This document shows, piece by piece, positions 1 through 6,998 of a stretch of DNA of 17,046 nucleotides. Origin of the DNA: DATCVA01 sp036567205 (GTDB taxonomy: Bacteria > Pseudomonadota > Gammaproteobacteria > Burkholderiales > Burkholderiaceae_B); contig DATCVA010000341.1 in the NCBI GenBank assembly GCA_036567205.1, positions 1 to 17,046 of the forward strand, read 5' to 3'. The notes below the pieces were generated by a model. That model was not told the origin of the DNA, searched no databases, and saw only the letters and a program-made list of their open reading frames with translations. Position 1 is the first letter of the stretch, and each line of letters starts with the position of its first letter. Position numbers and translations under genes: made by a program.

Positions 1-2
1 AA

Positions 3-1343
3 TCGGTCTTTACTGTAGCTGGTTTCAGCTTTGCCGGAGCGGGTCAGAATGCCGGGTTAGGCTTTCTCAAGCTCAGGGATTGGAGCGAACGCCCGGGTAA
101 GGAAAATGGCGCACAAGCCATTGCCGATCGCGCTATGGGTGCGCTGTCGCAGATCAAAGATGGGATGATTTTCGCTTTTGCACCGCCCGCGGTGCTAGAG
201 CTGGGTAACGCCAAGGGTTTTGATTTCTATCTGCAGGACCGCGCCGGCATGGGGCACGAACAACTGACCGAGGCGCGCAATCAGTTGCTGGCCTTGGCAG
301 GGCAGAATCCCAATCTGGTGGCCGTACGGCCCAACGGGCAGGACGACACGCCTCAGTACCGCATCGAAATCGATCAGGCCAAGGCGGGCGCGTTGGGGCT
401 GAGCATGGAACAGGTCAACAGCACGCTGTCCGGTGCATGGGGCGGCGTTTACGTAAACGACTTTATCGATAAGGGCCGCGTCAAAAAGGTCTATATGCAG
501 GCCGAGGCCGAGTCGCGCATGGTGCCTGAGGACCTTCAGAAATGGTATGCGCGCAATGCCGCCGGTGAAATGGTGCCGTTCTCGGCCTTCGCCACCGCGC
601 ATTGGGAATATGGTTCGCCGCGTCTTGAACGGTATAACGGCATTCCCGCCATGCAGATCCAGGGTGAACCCGCCCCCGGCGTAAGTTCGGGCGACGCCAT
701 GGCCGCGATGGAGGAAATTGCGGCGCAATTACCAGCGGGCTTTGGTATCGAATGGACCGGCTTGTCGTATCAGGAACGCATGTCGGGATCGCAGGCGCCA
801 GCACTCTATGCACTCTCACTGATTGTGGTCTTCCTATGTCTGGCAGCGCTGTACGAAAGTTGGTCGATTCCGTTTTCGGTGATGCTGGTCGTGCCGCTGG
901 GCGTGCTCGGCGCGCTGCTGGCGGCGACCGGCCGCGGCATGTCGAATGACGTGTACTTTCAGGTGGGGCTCTTGGTGACCATTGGGTTGGCGGCCAAGAA
1001 CGCCATCATGATCGTCGAATTTGCCCGCGACCTGATGGAAGACGGAATGGGCTTGGTTGAGGCGGCGCTAGAGGCGGCAAAGCTGCGCTTGAGGCCTATC
1101 TTGATGACCTCGATCGCGTTCGGGCTTGGGGTGCTTCCGCTGGCCATCAAGACCGGCGCGGGTTCAGGCAGCCAGAACGCGATCGGCACGGGTGTGCTGG
1201 GGGGAACGATTGCTGCGACGGCCCTGGGTATTTTCTTTATACCGGTGTTCTTTTTCGCCGTGGCGAAGTTGTTCCCTTCAAAGAAAAAAGCCGCTATTGC
1301 ATCGCCTGATTCCGCCGCAACGCCATCGACCAACGAGATCTAA
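3..1343 (+). CDS. acrB: RND multidrug efflux transporter (HAE1/AcrB-MexB type), C-terminal part, 5' end outside window
   Basis: Inner-membrane proton-driven pump subunit of a tripartite drug efflux system. The frame is open from base 3, so about 446 residues of a roughly 1050-residue protein are present. The first residues (SVFTVAGFSFAG, then QNAG) match the porter domain of AcrB near residue 570. The rest follows AcrB almost motif for motif: GFDFYLQDRAGMGHEQLT, RPNGQDDTPQ, AWGGVYVNDFIDKGRVKKVY, SPRLERYNGIPAMQI, then five membrane segments (TM8-TM12) beginning LIVVFLCLAALYESWSIPFS. The TM10 lysine equivalent to AcrB Lys940 is present in GLAAKNAI (codon 996-998). The TM4 aspartates lie outside the window. 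An oprM-type gene follows after 1 nt, indicating a transport operon whose adaptor gene should lie upstream. The exact substrate range cannot be read from sequence; symbol is given by family (mexB or ttgB would be equally fair). Confidence 0.95.
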   Translation, partial: SVFTVAGFSFAGAGQNAGLGFLKLRDWSERPGKENGAQAIADRAMGALSQIKDGMIFAFAPPAVLELGNAKGFDFYLQDRAGMGHEQLTEARNQLLALAGQNPNLVAVRPNGQDDTPQYRIEIDQAKAGALGLSMEQVNSTLSGAWGGVYVNDFIDKGRVKKVYMQAEAESRMVPEDLQKWYARNAAGEMVPFSAFATAHWEYGSPRLERYNGIPAMQIQGEPAPGVSSGDAMAAMEEIAAQLPAGFGIEWTGLSYQERMSGSQAPALYALSLIVVFLCLAALYESWSIPFSVMLVVPLGVLGALLAATGRGMSNDVYFQVGLLVTIGLAAKNAIMIVEFARDLMEDGMGLVEAALEAAKLRLRPILMTSIAFGLGVLPLAIKTGAGSGSQNAIGTGVLGGTIAATALGIFFIPVFFFAVAKLFPSKKKAAIASPDSAATPSTNEI

Positions 1344-1344
1344 T

Positions 1345-2775
1345 ATGAAACATTTTACTTTGGCCTCTTTGGCCGCAGCACTATTGCTGGCCGGTTGCAC
1401 CAGCATGGCCCCGAACTATGAGCGGCCGACATCGCCGGTAGAGGCGGCATGGCCGACCGGGCCGGCTTATAAAGCGCCTGCAGAGACTTCATCTGTGTCG
1501 GACGCCAGGGCGGCGGCCGATATAGCCTGGCAAGACTTCATCACAGATGGCAATCTTAAGGACGTTGTGAGGCTGGCGCTGGAAAACAACCGGGACTTGC
1601 GGGTTGCCGCGTTGAATATCGACCGCGCGCGGGCGCAATATCAAATTCAAAGGGCCGACTCCTTTCCCTCCATAGGTATCAGCGGTTCGGGCACCAGCCA
1701 GCGCCTGCCCGCCGACCTCAACCCCAGTGGCGAGGCAGGCATCAGTCGTCAATACAGCGCAGGTATAGGCACAAGCGCCTACGAACTCGATTTATTCGGG
1801 CGTGTGCGCAGTCTTAATGAAGACGCCTTGCAGCGCTATTTGGCCACGGACGAGTCGCGCAAGACAGTACAGCTGTCCCTGGTGGCCGAAGTGGCTAATG
1901 CCTACTTGACGCTAGGAGCGGATCAGGAGCGGCTGCGTTTGGCGCAGCAAACACTGGAAAGCCAGCAAAAATCCTATGAACTGACGCGGCGCAGCCACGA
2001 ACTGGGTGTGGCGTCGATGCTGGATCTGCGCCAGGCGCAGACGCTGGTCGAATCTGCACGCGTCGATGTGGCAAGATTTACCAGCCAGATTGCACAGGGT
2101 AAGAATGCGCTGGTTTTGCTGGTGGGCGGGCAGATCCCCGATGATCTTCTGCCCGAGGCGCAAAACGATGATCGCGTCACGCTGGCTCAATTGGATGCGG
2201 GCCTTCCTTCCGAGGTCTTGTTGCGTCGCCCCGACGTCGTTCAGGCGGAGCGCTTGCTGCAGGCGGCCAATGCCAATATCGGCGCGGCCCGTGCTGCATT
2301 TTTCCCCCGCATCAGTTTGACTGCGTCGGCGGGAACCACCAGCAGCGCGCTGTCCAACCTTTTTGATGGCGGTACGGGTTTTTGGAGTTTCATGCCGCAA
2401 TTGCATCTTCCTGTTTTCGAAGGGGGGCGTAATCGCGCTAACCTAAGAGTGTCGCAGGTGGATCGCGACATCGCTCAGGCTCAATACGAAAAAGCGATTC
2501 AGAACGCCTTTCGCGAGGTGGCTGATAGCCTGGCACAACGCGGTACGCTCGACGAGCAATTAGCCGCGCAAACCGCGCTTGTCGAGGCTTCAGGCGAAAA
2601 CTACCGTCTTTCGGACGCCCGTTACCGCCGGGGTATCGATAGCTTCTTGAATGTGCTGGATGCGCAGCGCAGTCTCTATGCTGCGCAGCAGAACCTGATT
2701 ACGTTGCGTCTTACGAAAAACAGCAATCACGTGACCCTGTACAAGGCGCTGGGCGGTGGCTGGAACGATAAGTAA
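1345..2775 (+). CDS. oprM: Outer-membrane efflux lipoprotein, OprM/NodT (TolC-like) family
   Basis: Trimeric outer-membrane channel that completes the tripartite efflux pump with the RND protein encoded just upstream. I chose the ATG at 1345, 1 nt after the RND stop, because it starts a clear lipoprotein signal (MKHFTLASLAAALLLAGC) with lipobox LAGC and lipidated Cys18; longer upstream frames only overlap the pump gene. The 476-residue product has the family's usual size and the duplicated OEP architecture: MAPNYERP after the lipobox, LALENNRDLRVAALNIDRAR in the first half, and LPSEVLLRRPDVVQAERLL plus NIGAARAAFFPRISLTASAG at the start of the second. It ends in VTLYKALGGGWNDK, typical of the NodT/OprM group. 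Translation is probably coupled to the pump gene. A decayed copy of this C-terminus lies at 3171-3293. Confidence 0.95.
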   Translation: MKHFTLASLAAALLLAGCTSMAPNYERPTSPVEAAWPTGPAYKAPAETSSVSDARAAADIAWQDFITDGNLKDVVRLALENNRDLRVAALNIDRARAQYQIQRADSFPSIGISGSGTSQRLPADLNPSGEAGISRQYSAGIGTSAYELDLFGRVRSLNEDALQRYLATDESRKTVQLSLVAEVANAYLTLGADQERLRLAQQTLESQQKSYELTRRSHELGVASMLDLRQAQTLVESARVDVARFTSQIAQGKNALVLLVGGQIPDDLLPEAQNDDRVTLAQLDAGLPSEVLLRRPDVVQAERLLQAANANIGAARAAFFPRISLTASAGTTSSALSNLFDGGTGFWSFMPQLHLPVFEGGRNRANLRVSQVDRDIAQAQYEKAIQNAFREVADSLAQRGTLDEQLAAQTALVEASGENYRLSDARYRRGIDSFLNVLDAQRSLYAAQQNLITLRLTKNSNHVTLYKALGGGWNDK

Positions 2776-2784
2776 GGAGCAGCC

Positions 2785-3029
2785 GAAGCGCATAAGGTAG
2801 TCATTGTCGGCGGGGGGAGCGGAGCGACCGGGGTGGGGCTGGCCGCTGAGCTTCTGGAGGCCTGCGCCGGCGCTGTTTTTCGGGGGAAAGTAGGTTTGTG
2901 GAGGGGCTGCTTGCGCGCATCATGTACATGAGTCTGCATTTAATGCATCACATGGCCGTTCCGGGGATTGTTCGCACCGCGTCCTTGGCTTTAGGGCCCT
3001 TGCTCGGAAAGCGTGAGGCGGCGCGCTGA
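2785..3029 (+). pseudogene. Remnant of a second ndh (type II NADH dehydrogenase), internally deleted and frameshifted
   Basis: Two pieces of an ndh relative are joined in different frames. The first, from about 2785 to 2878, reads HKVVIVGGGSG followed by ATGVGLAAELLEAC: the N-terminal FAD motif of ndh (HKIVIVGGGAGG in the intact gene) runs straight into its NAD-binding motif (ATGVELAAELVEAC). The second, in frame from 2880 to the TGA at 3027-3029, reads SGESRFVEGLLARIMYM then SLHLMHHMAV and PGIVRTASLALG. It matches the intact C-terminus SGKSWFVEGLVARLMYM, SLHLMHHFAV, LGFVRTSAMAIG. About 150 codons between the two glycine-rich motifs and about 180 codons in the middle are missing. The two copies are diverged, so the event is not recent. 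It directly follows the intact OMF gene. Confidence 0.85.
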
Positions 3030-3110
3030 TCTGGAACATCGGGTCTGGGTATTTTGGCTGCAACGATGGTAAGGGCAATTTTTCCGAGGCGGAGTTCGCC
3101 CGGCGCGCAG
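3030..3110 (+). pseudogene. Possible remnant of an RND pump C-terminus (weak)
   Basis: Immediately after the ndh-remnant stop, in the same frame, the bases encode GLGILAATMVRAIFPRRSS. This resembles the end of the RND protein (ALGIFFIPV, then KLFPSKKK) if about five residues are deleted. The 11-mer ctgggtatttt occurs at 3045-3055 and at 1224-1234 in the RND gene, in the same reading phase. The position, ahead of an OMF remnant, is where an RND tail would be expected in a duplicated pump-channel-ndh block. The match is short and could be chance. Confidence 0.3.
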
Positions 3111-3170
3111 CACGATAACGTCAAAATGATAGATATTAAGCTTTCTCAAGGCGCAAAACCTGGTCATGGC

Positions 3171-3293
3171 GGCAAGCAAAGGCTAAAACATTGCAATACC
3201 AGCCGACTCGTTATCCTGCGTTTGACAAGGAACAGTAACCGCGTCACGCTTTACAAAGTATTGGGAGGCGGCTGGGCTGACATTAACGACTAA
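3171..3293 (+). pseudogene. Remnant of a second OprM-type efflux channel, C-terminal end only
   Basis: The frame ending at TAA 3291-3293 encodes KQRLKHCNTSRLVILRLT followed by RNSNRVTLYKVLGGGW and ADIND. The intact OMF gene ends AQRSLYAAQQNLITLRLT, KNSNHVTLYKALGGGW, NDK. The QR pair, the spacing to LRLT and nearly all of the last 20 residues line up without gaps. Nothing upstream resembles the remaining 430 or so residues of an OMF, there is no lipoprotein signal, and no convincing start, so this is a decayed 3' end rather than a small gene. It sits 12 nt ahead of intact ndh, just as the intact OMF sits ahead of the ndh remnant. Confidence 0.8.
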
Positions 3294-3305
3294 CCGGATT
3301 TATCT

Positions 3306-4610
3306 ATGAATAGCATATCTCACAAAATTGTTATTGTCGGCGGCGGCGCCGGGGGACTGGAACTTGCGGCTAAAATGGGCCGCAAGTTTGGGCCCAAATA
3401 CGTTTTTCTAGTCGATAAAGACAGCGGCCATATCTGGAAACCCTCATTGCACGAGGTAGCCGCCGGAACTCTGGACATTCATCGTGAAGGCCTCTCGTAC
3501 GCCATGCTGGCCAAAGACTGCGGCTTTACCTTCATTGTCGGCGAAGTCAAGCACGTCGATCGCGCAGCTAAAACAATACATTTATTGCCGGTTTTATCCG
3601 AAGGACAAGAGATCTTTCCTTCGCGTGAAATTGGTTACGATACCCTGGTATTGGCGGTGGGCAGTAAATCCAATTACTTCGGCACTCCGGGGGCCGGCGA
3701 GTTTGCCATTGCACTGGACTCAACCGCGCAAGCCGAGCGTTTCAGGCAGACCTTGCTGCGCAAGCTGGTTATTGCGGACCGTACTAAAGCATCCGAGCCG
3801 GGCTATGTGTTGAATATTGCCATTGTCGGAGGCGGAGCCACTGGCGTCGAGCTGGCTGCCGAGCTGGTCGAAGCCTGCAAGAACCTGGTGTACTACGGCT
3901 TGAACAACCTGGATCCGGTGCAGCACATCAAAATCACGTTACTGGAAGGCGCCCCGCGTATTTTGGCGGCCTTGCCCGAAAAAATGTCCTCGGCAGCCCA
4001 GCAGCTTTTACTGGATCGGGGCGTTGCCGTAAGAACGTCGGTGAAGGTCACGTCCATTACTCCAGATGCGTTATATGACACGCAGGATCATCGTTATCCC
4101 AGCGACATCTGCGTCTGGGCCGCGGGGATAGAGGCCCCTGGCTTTCTTAAAGACCTTGGCCTGCCGACCAATCGCATCAATCAAGTCATCGTTGATTCCG
4201 CGCTGCGCACCAGCGATGCGGCCATATACGCTATAGGCGATTGCGCGCAGGCGCCATGGGACAAAGAGGGCGAATTTTTGCCTGCGCGTGCGCAGGTTGC
4301 GCATCAGCAGGCCAGTTTTTTAATACCCATACTGGCTGCTCGCATCGAAGGCCGCGACGTCGGGGAGCAGCGCTTCAAGTTCAAAGATTACGGCTCCCTG
4401 GTGTCGGTTGGCCATAGCCGGGGGGTTGGCAGCCTGATGGGGGTGCTTTCCGGAAAAAGCTGGTTTGTAGAGGGGCTTGTTGCCCGGCTTATGTATATGA
4501 GCCTGCATCTTATGCATCATTTCGCCGTGCTGGGTTTTGTGCGCACTAGCGCCATGGCTATTGGCCGGTTGCTGCTTAAACGCAGTGCGCCACGCGTCAA
4601 GCTTCATTAA
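3306..4610 (+). CDS. ndh: Type II NADH:quinone oxidoreductase (NDH-2)
   Basis: Single-subunit, non-proton-pumping flavoenzyme that passes electrons from NADH to quinone at the cytoplasmic face of the inner membrane. The 434-residue product has the length of E. coli Ndh. It has an N-terminal FAD Rossmann motif (KIVIVGGGAGGLELAAKMG, residues 7-25), a central LVLAVGSKSNYFGTPG stretch, a second Rossmann motif for NAD(H) (NIAIVGGGATGVELAAELVE, about residues 172-191), and the FAD-contacting IYAIGDCAQAP near residue 305. The C-terminal hydrophobic/amphipathic region (VEGLVARLMYMSLHLMHHFA) is the usual membrane anchor. The start ATG has only a weak GGAT upstream. It lies behind an OMF remnant, and a broken paralogue is at 2785-3029. 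ogt follows after 11 nt and may be co-transcribed. Confidence 0.95.
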   Translation: MNSISHKIVIVGGGAGGLELAAKMGRKFGPKYVFLVDKDSGHIWKPSLHEVAAGTLDIHREGLSYAMLAKDCGFTFIVGEVKHVDRAAKTIHLLPVLSEGQEIFPSREIGYDTLVLAVGSKSNYFGTPGAGEFAIALDSTAQAERFRQTLLRKLVIADRTKASEPGYVLNIAIVGGGATGVELAAELVEACKNLVYYGLNNLDPVQHIKITLLEGAPRILAALPEKMSSAAQQLLLDRGVAVRTSVKVTSITPDALYDTQDHRYPSDICVWAAGIEAPGFLKDLGLPTNRINQVIVDSALRTSDAAIYAIGDCAQAPWDKEGEFLPARAQVAHQQASFLIPILAARIEGRDVGEQRFKFKDYGSLVSVGHSRGVGSLMGVLSGKSWFVEGLVARLMYMSLHLMHHFAVLGFVRTSAMAIGRLLLKRSAPRVKLH

Positions 4611-4621
4611 AATGGAGGCTT

Positions 4622-5317
4622 GTGCAAAGTTTCAGGCAGGCGATGATGTTTTACGCGCAGATACCTTCTGTATTAGGACCAGTTTTACTAAGCACGAACG
4701 GCACTCACCTGACGGGCTTGTATTTCATTGATCAAAAGGATTGCCCCGCAATAGCAGGGGTTTCCACTGTTCGACCCGGTTCGTTCGACCCCACTGCCGG
4801 GACCTTGTCCGGCGTTCCGATTAAAAAGCTCAAAGCCTACAAATACTCCGGCGAAAGCGGTGATTTGTTCAGTGGGCAAGCGGGGGCCATTTCCGCCAAC
4901 AAGCCTAATACCGGCTTGATGGATGCCGGCCCGCAATTAATGCAAGAGCAAACGCCTGTAAATGCCCTGGCTCTGTTTCGGCAAATTCAAACAGAGTTAC
5001 ATGAGTATTTTGGCGGGCAGCGCCGTGTTTTCAATACCCCACTGGCGCCAGCGGGAACTTCTTTCCAACAACAGGTATGGCAGGCGTTGTTGACCGTACC
5101 GTACGGAGAGGTGGTTTCATACGCCGATATTGCACGCACAGCAGGCTTGTCGGCGGGGCACGGGCGTGCGGTAGGAACCGCAGTGGGGCGCAACCCGATT
5201 ACCATCCTTGTGCCTTGCCACCGGGTTTTATCAAGCTCCGGGACGCTTACGGGGTATTCCGGAGGGCTTGAGCGCAAGTATGCTCTGCTGGAGTTAGAGG
5301 GGTTTTTACTGCGTTAG
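4622..5317 (+). CDS. ogt: Methylated-DNA--protein-cysteine (O6-alkylguanine) methyltransferase with insert
   Basis: Suicide DNA-repair protein that moves the alkyl group from O6-alkylguanine (and O4-alkylthymine) to its own cysteine. The C-terminal half is canonical: GTSFQQQVWQALLTVPYGEV, SYADIARTAG, GRAVGTAVGRNPI, then the active-site PCHRV with Cys199 (codon 5216-5218) and GTLTGYSGGLERK. The N-terminal half starts like Ogt (VLGPVLLSTNGTHLTGLYF) but then has about 55-60 extra residues (roughly 45-105) before LFRQIQTELHEYFGGQ, giving 231 residues against about 170-180 usually. Start is uncertain: GTG 4622 has GGAGG only 3 nt away, while ATG 4643 or 4646 fits the family's N-terminus better. 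Its stop overlaps that of the convergent gene. Confidence 0.9.
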   Translation: MQSFRQAMMFYAQIPSVLGPVLLSTNGTHLTGLYFIDQKDCPAIAGVSTVRPGSFDPTAGTLSGVPIKKLKAYKYSGESGDLFSGQAGAISANKPNTGLMDAGPQLMQEQTPVNALALFRQIQTELHEYFGGQRRVFNTPLAPAGTSFQQQVWQALLTVPYGEVVSYADIARTAGLSAGHGRAVGTAVGRNPITILVPCHRVLSSSGTLTGYSGGLERKYALLELEGFLLR

Positions 5318-5985
5318 TTATTTTGCCGGCGTTGGGGTTTGCGAGCCAGATCAAGTAACTCAAGGACTTCTTCGTCGGATGTTTGAGGAAATACGCTATA
5401 CCATGCGCCCACCGCCAGAAAGGGGGCCGGCGTCGCAAGGCAAGCTACATCATCGACCTCGCTGCGTAGCGCGTCCAGGGTGCCGCTTGCTGCTACGGGT
5501 ACGGCAACGATAATGCGGCCGGCGCTTGCTTTTTTAAGCCAGGCAATTGCCGCCTTCATGGTTGCGCCGGTAGCCAGGCCATCATCCACTACGATGGCGA
5601 TGCTGTGCTTTGTCAGCTTTATACCCGGAAGGCCATGCCGGTATCGGCTTTCGCGCCGCGTCAGCTCGCGCTTTTCATTGGCAATTGCAGCCTCGATGGC
5701 AGTTTGATCGATGCGCATTCCATGAACGATATCGTCATTAAGGATCACGATATCGTTTGCAGCGATGGCTCCCATGGCCAGCTCGGGCTGACCCGGCAGT
5801 CCCAATTTGCGGACAACAAGTACGTCCAGCGGGGCCCCCAAAGCGCATGCGACTTCATAAGCTACCGGAACGCCCCCTCGCGGCAATCCGAAAACGAAAA
5901 GATTTGCCGCACTTGGGTATTGGGCGGCCAGTGCGCTTGCCAATTGACGGCCGGCGTCAGTGCGGTCTTGAAAAATGGCGCTCAT
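5314..5985 (-). CDS. Predicted phosphoribosyltransferase (COG1926-type)
   Basis: Cytoplasmic type I phosphoribosyltransferase-fold protein of unknown substrate. The PRPP-binding loop is clear: hydrophobic strand IAIVVDDG followed by LATGATMKAAI, the signature D-D-G-x-x-T-G-A-T. An N-terminal FGLPRGGVPVAYEVA, then LDVLVVRKLGLPGQPELAMGA, is typical of the COG1926 group often found in stress or dormancy loci. I start at the ATG at 5985 because RC-strand AGGGGGG stands 4 nt before it and MSAIFQDRTDAGRQLA is the usual N-terminus; a longer frame to 6030 adds 15 residues without support. The product is 223 residues. Its TAA and the ogt TAG share bases 5314-5317. Confidence 0.85.
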   Translation of the reverse strand: MSAIFQDRTDAGRQLASALAAQYPSAANLFVFGLPRGGVPVAYEVACALGAPLDVLVVRKLGLPGQPELAMGAIAANDIVILNDDIVHGMRIDQTAIEAAIANEKRELTRRESRYRHGLPGIKLTKHSIAIVVDDGLATGATMKAAIAWLKKASAGRIIVAVPVAASGTLDALRSEVDDVACLATPAPFLAVGAWYSVFPQTSDEEVLELLDLARKPQRRQNN

Positions 5986-6044
5986 GCTACCCCCCTGTAG
6001 GCTTGAGACAGCATCGAAAAATGGTTTCAAACGCAGGGACGGAG

Positions 6045-6506
6045 CTAGTTGTCTCGACGGCGCGTATCGTGCTTCATCAAGCGCTCTTTCTCGCGCTCCC
6101 AGTCTTTGTCGCGAGCGGTGTCGCGTTTGTCGTGCAGTTTTTTGCCGCGTCCCAACCCAAAGTCTAGTTTGATCCGGCCATTCTTGTAATGCAAGTTCAA
6201 CGGGACAAGGGTGTAGCCGCGTTGTTCGACCTTCCCGATGAGTTTGCTGATTTCTTCCGCTTTCAGAAGTAATTTGCGTGATCTGGTTGAGTTGGGATGG
6301 ATATGGGTCGACGCCGTAGACAGAGGACTGATATGCATACCTATGATCCAGAGTTCGCCATCGCGCACAATGACGTAGCTTTCTTTAATTTGTACGTGTC
6401 CCGCGCGTATGGCTTTGACCTCCCAGCCCTCGAGCACCAGGCCCGCTTCGAAGCGGTCTTCAATAAAATAATCGTGGGTTGCTTTGCGGTTATCGACAAT
6501 GCTCAT
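6045..6506 (-). CDS. smpB: SsrA-binding protein SmpB
   Basis: Small basic protein that binds tmRNA and carries it into stalled ribosomes for trans-translation. The 153 residues carry the family landmarks in order: MSIVDNRKATHDYFIEDRFE, GLVLEGWEVKAIRAG, the IKESYVIVRDGELWIIGMHI strand, HIHPNSTRSRKLLLK, RGYTLVPLNLHYKNGRIKL and a basic C-terminal tail from GRGKKLHDKRDTAR to HDTRRRDN, which becomes helical on the ribosome. It is divergent from ratA, with only 57 nt between the start codons, a gene pairing conserved across beta- and gammaproteobacteria. No strong Shine-Dalgarno sequence is seen ahead of the ATG at 6506. Confidence 0.97.
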   Translation of the reverse strand: MSIVDNRKATHDYFIEDRFEAGLVLEGWEVKAIRAGHVQIKESYVIVRDGELWIIGMHISPLSTASTHIHPNSTRSRKLLLKAEEISKLIGKVEQRGYTLVPLNLHYKNGRIKLDFGLGRGKKLHDKRDTARDKDWEREKERLMKHDTRRRDN

Positions 6507-6563
6507 GAATCTATGCTGCTATAGAAGGTAAAATCAATACATTCTATCCATTAACTACATTCG

Positions 6564-6998
6564 ATGCATACCGTACAACGTTCTGTTCTTGTTCCGCATA
6601 GCGCCGCGCAAATGTTTGATTTGGTTGCGGGCGTTGAAAAATACCCCGAATTCATGCCCTGGTGTGGAGGCTCGTCGGTGCAAAGTCGCGACGATAAAGG
6701 GATGCACGCCTCGATTACGATCAGTATTGCAGGTATTAAACAAACCTTCAGTACACGTAACGAACACGATTATCCGCGTCTTATTACCTTTCATCTGGTC
6801 GACGGTCCTTTTTCTGCTCTGACGGGCAAGTGGGAATTCCAGGCTCTGGCCGAGGACGCCTGCAAAGTGATTTACACCATGGAGTACGCGTTTTCCAATC
6901 GAACCCTTGAAATGGTCGTGGGGCCGGTATTCAACCGTATAGCAACCAGCTTTATAGATTCCTTTACCCAACGCGCCCAAGTTTGCTATGACAACTGA
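6564..6998 (+). CDS. ratA: Type II toxin-antitoxin RatA family protein / START-like (COQ10-type) ubiquinone-binding protein
   Basis: Polyketide-cyclase/START-fold protein of 144 residues. Landmarks are VPHSAAQMFDLVAGVEKYPE, FMPWCGGS, FSTRNEH and LVDGPFSALTGKWEFQAL, with a final helix FNRIATSFIDSFTQRA. In E. coli this protein was described as blocking 70S ribosome association; the fold is that of Coq10, a ubiquinone-binding protein, so the name toxin may not describe its normal role. Start at ATG 6564. The gene overlaps rnfH by 11 nt and faces away from smpB, the standard proteobacterial arrangement. Confidence 0.93.
   Translation: MHTVQRSVLVPHSAAQMFDLVAGVEKYPEFMPWCGGSSVQSRDDKGMHASITISIAGIKQTFSTRNEHDYPRLITFHLVDGPFSALTGKWEFQALAEDACKVIYTMEYAFSNRTLEMVVGPVFNRIATSFIDSFTQRAQVCYDN

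Noticed and set aside
195..728. 177-codon minus-strand open frame inside the RND gene
   Set aside because: The plus strand here matches AcrB residue by residue; the minus frame has no recognisable motif and is a shadow of high-GC coding sequence.
3054..3293. 79-codon open frame as a genuine small gene
   Set aside because: Its C-terminal half is a gapless relic of the OMF C-terminus, with no start signal and no independent domain.
4769..4791. ggttcgttcgacccc resembling a tRNA T-arm, possible att site
   Set aside because: The flanks do not form the T-stem, there is no acceptor stem partner, and the stretch lies inside the ogt reading frame.
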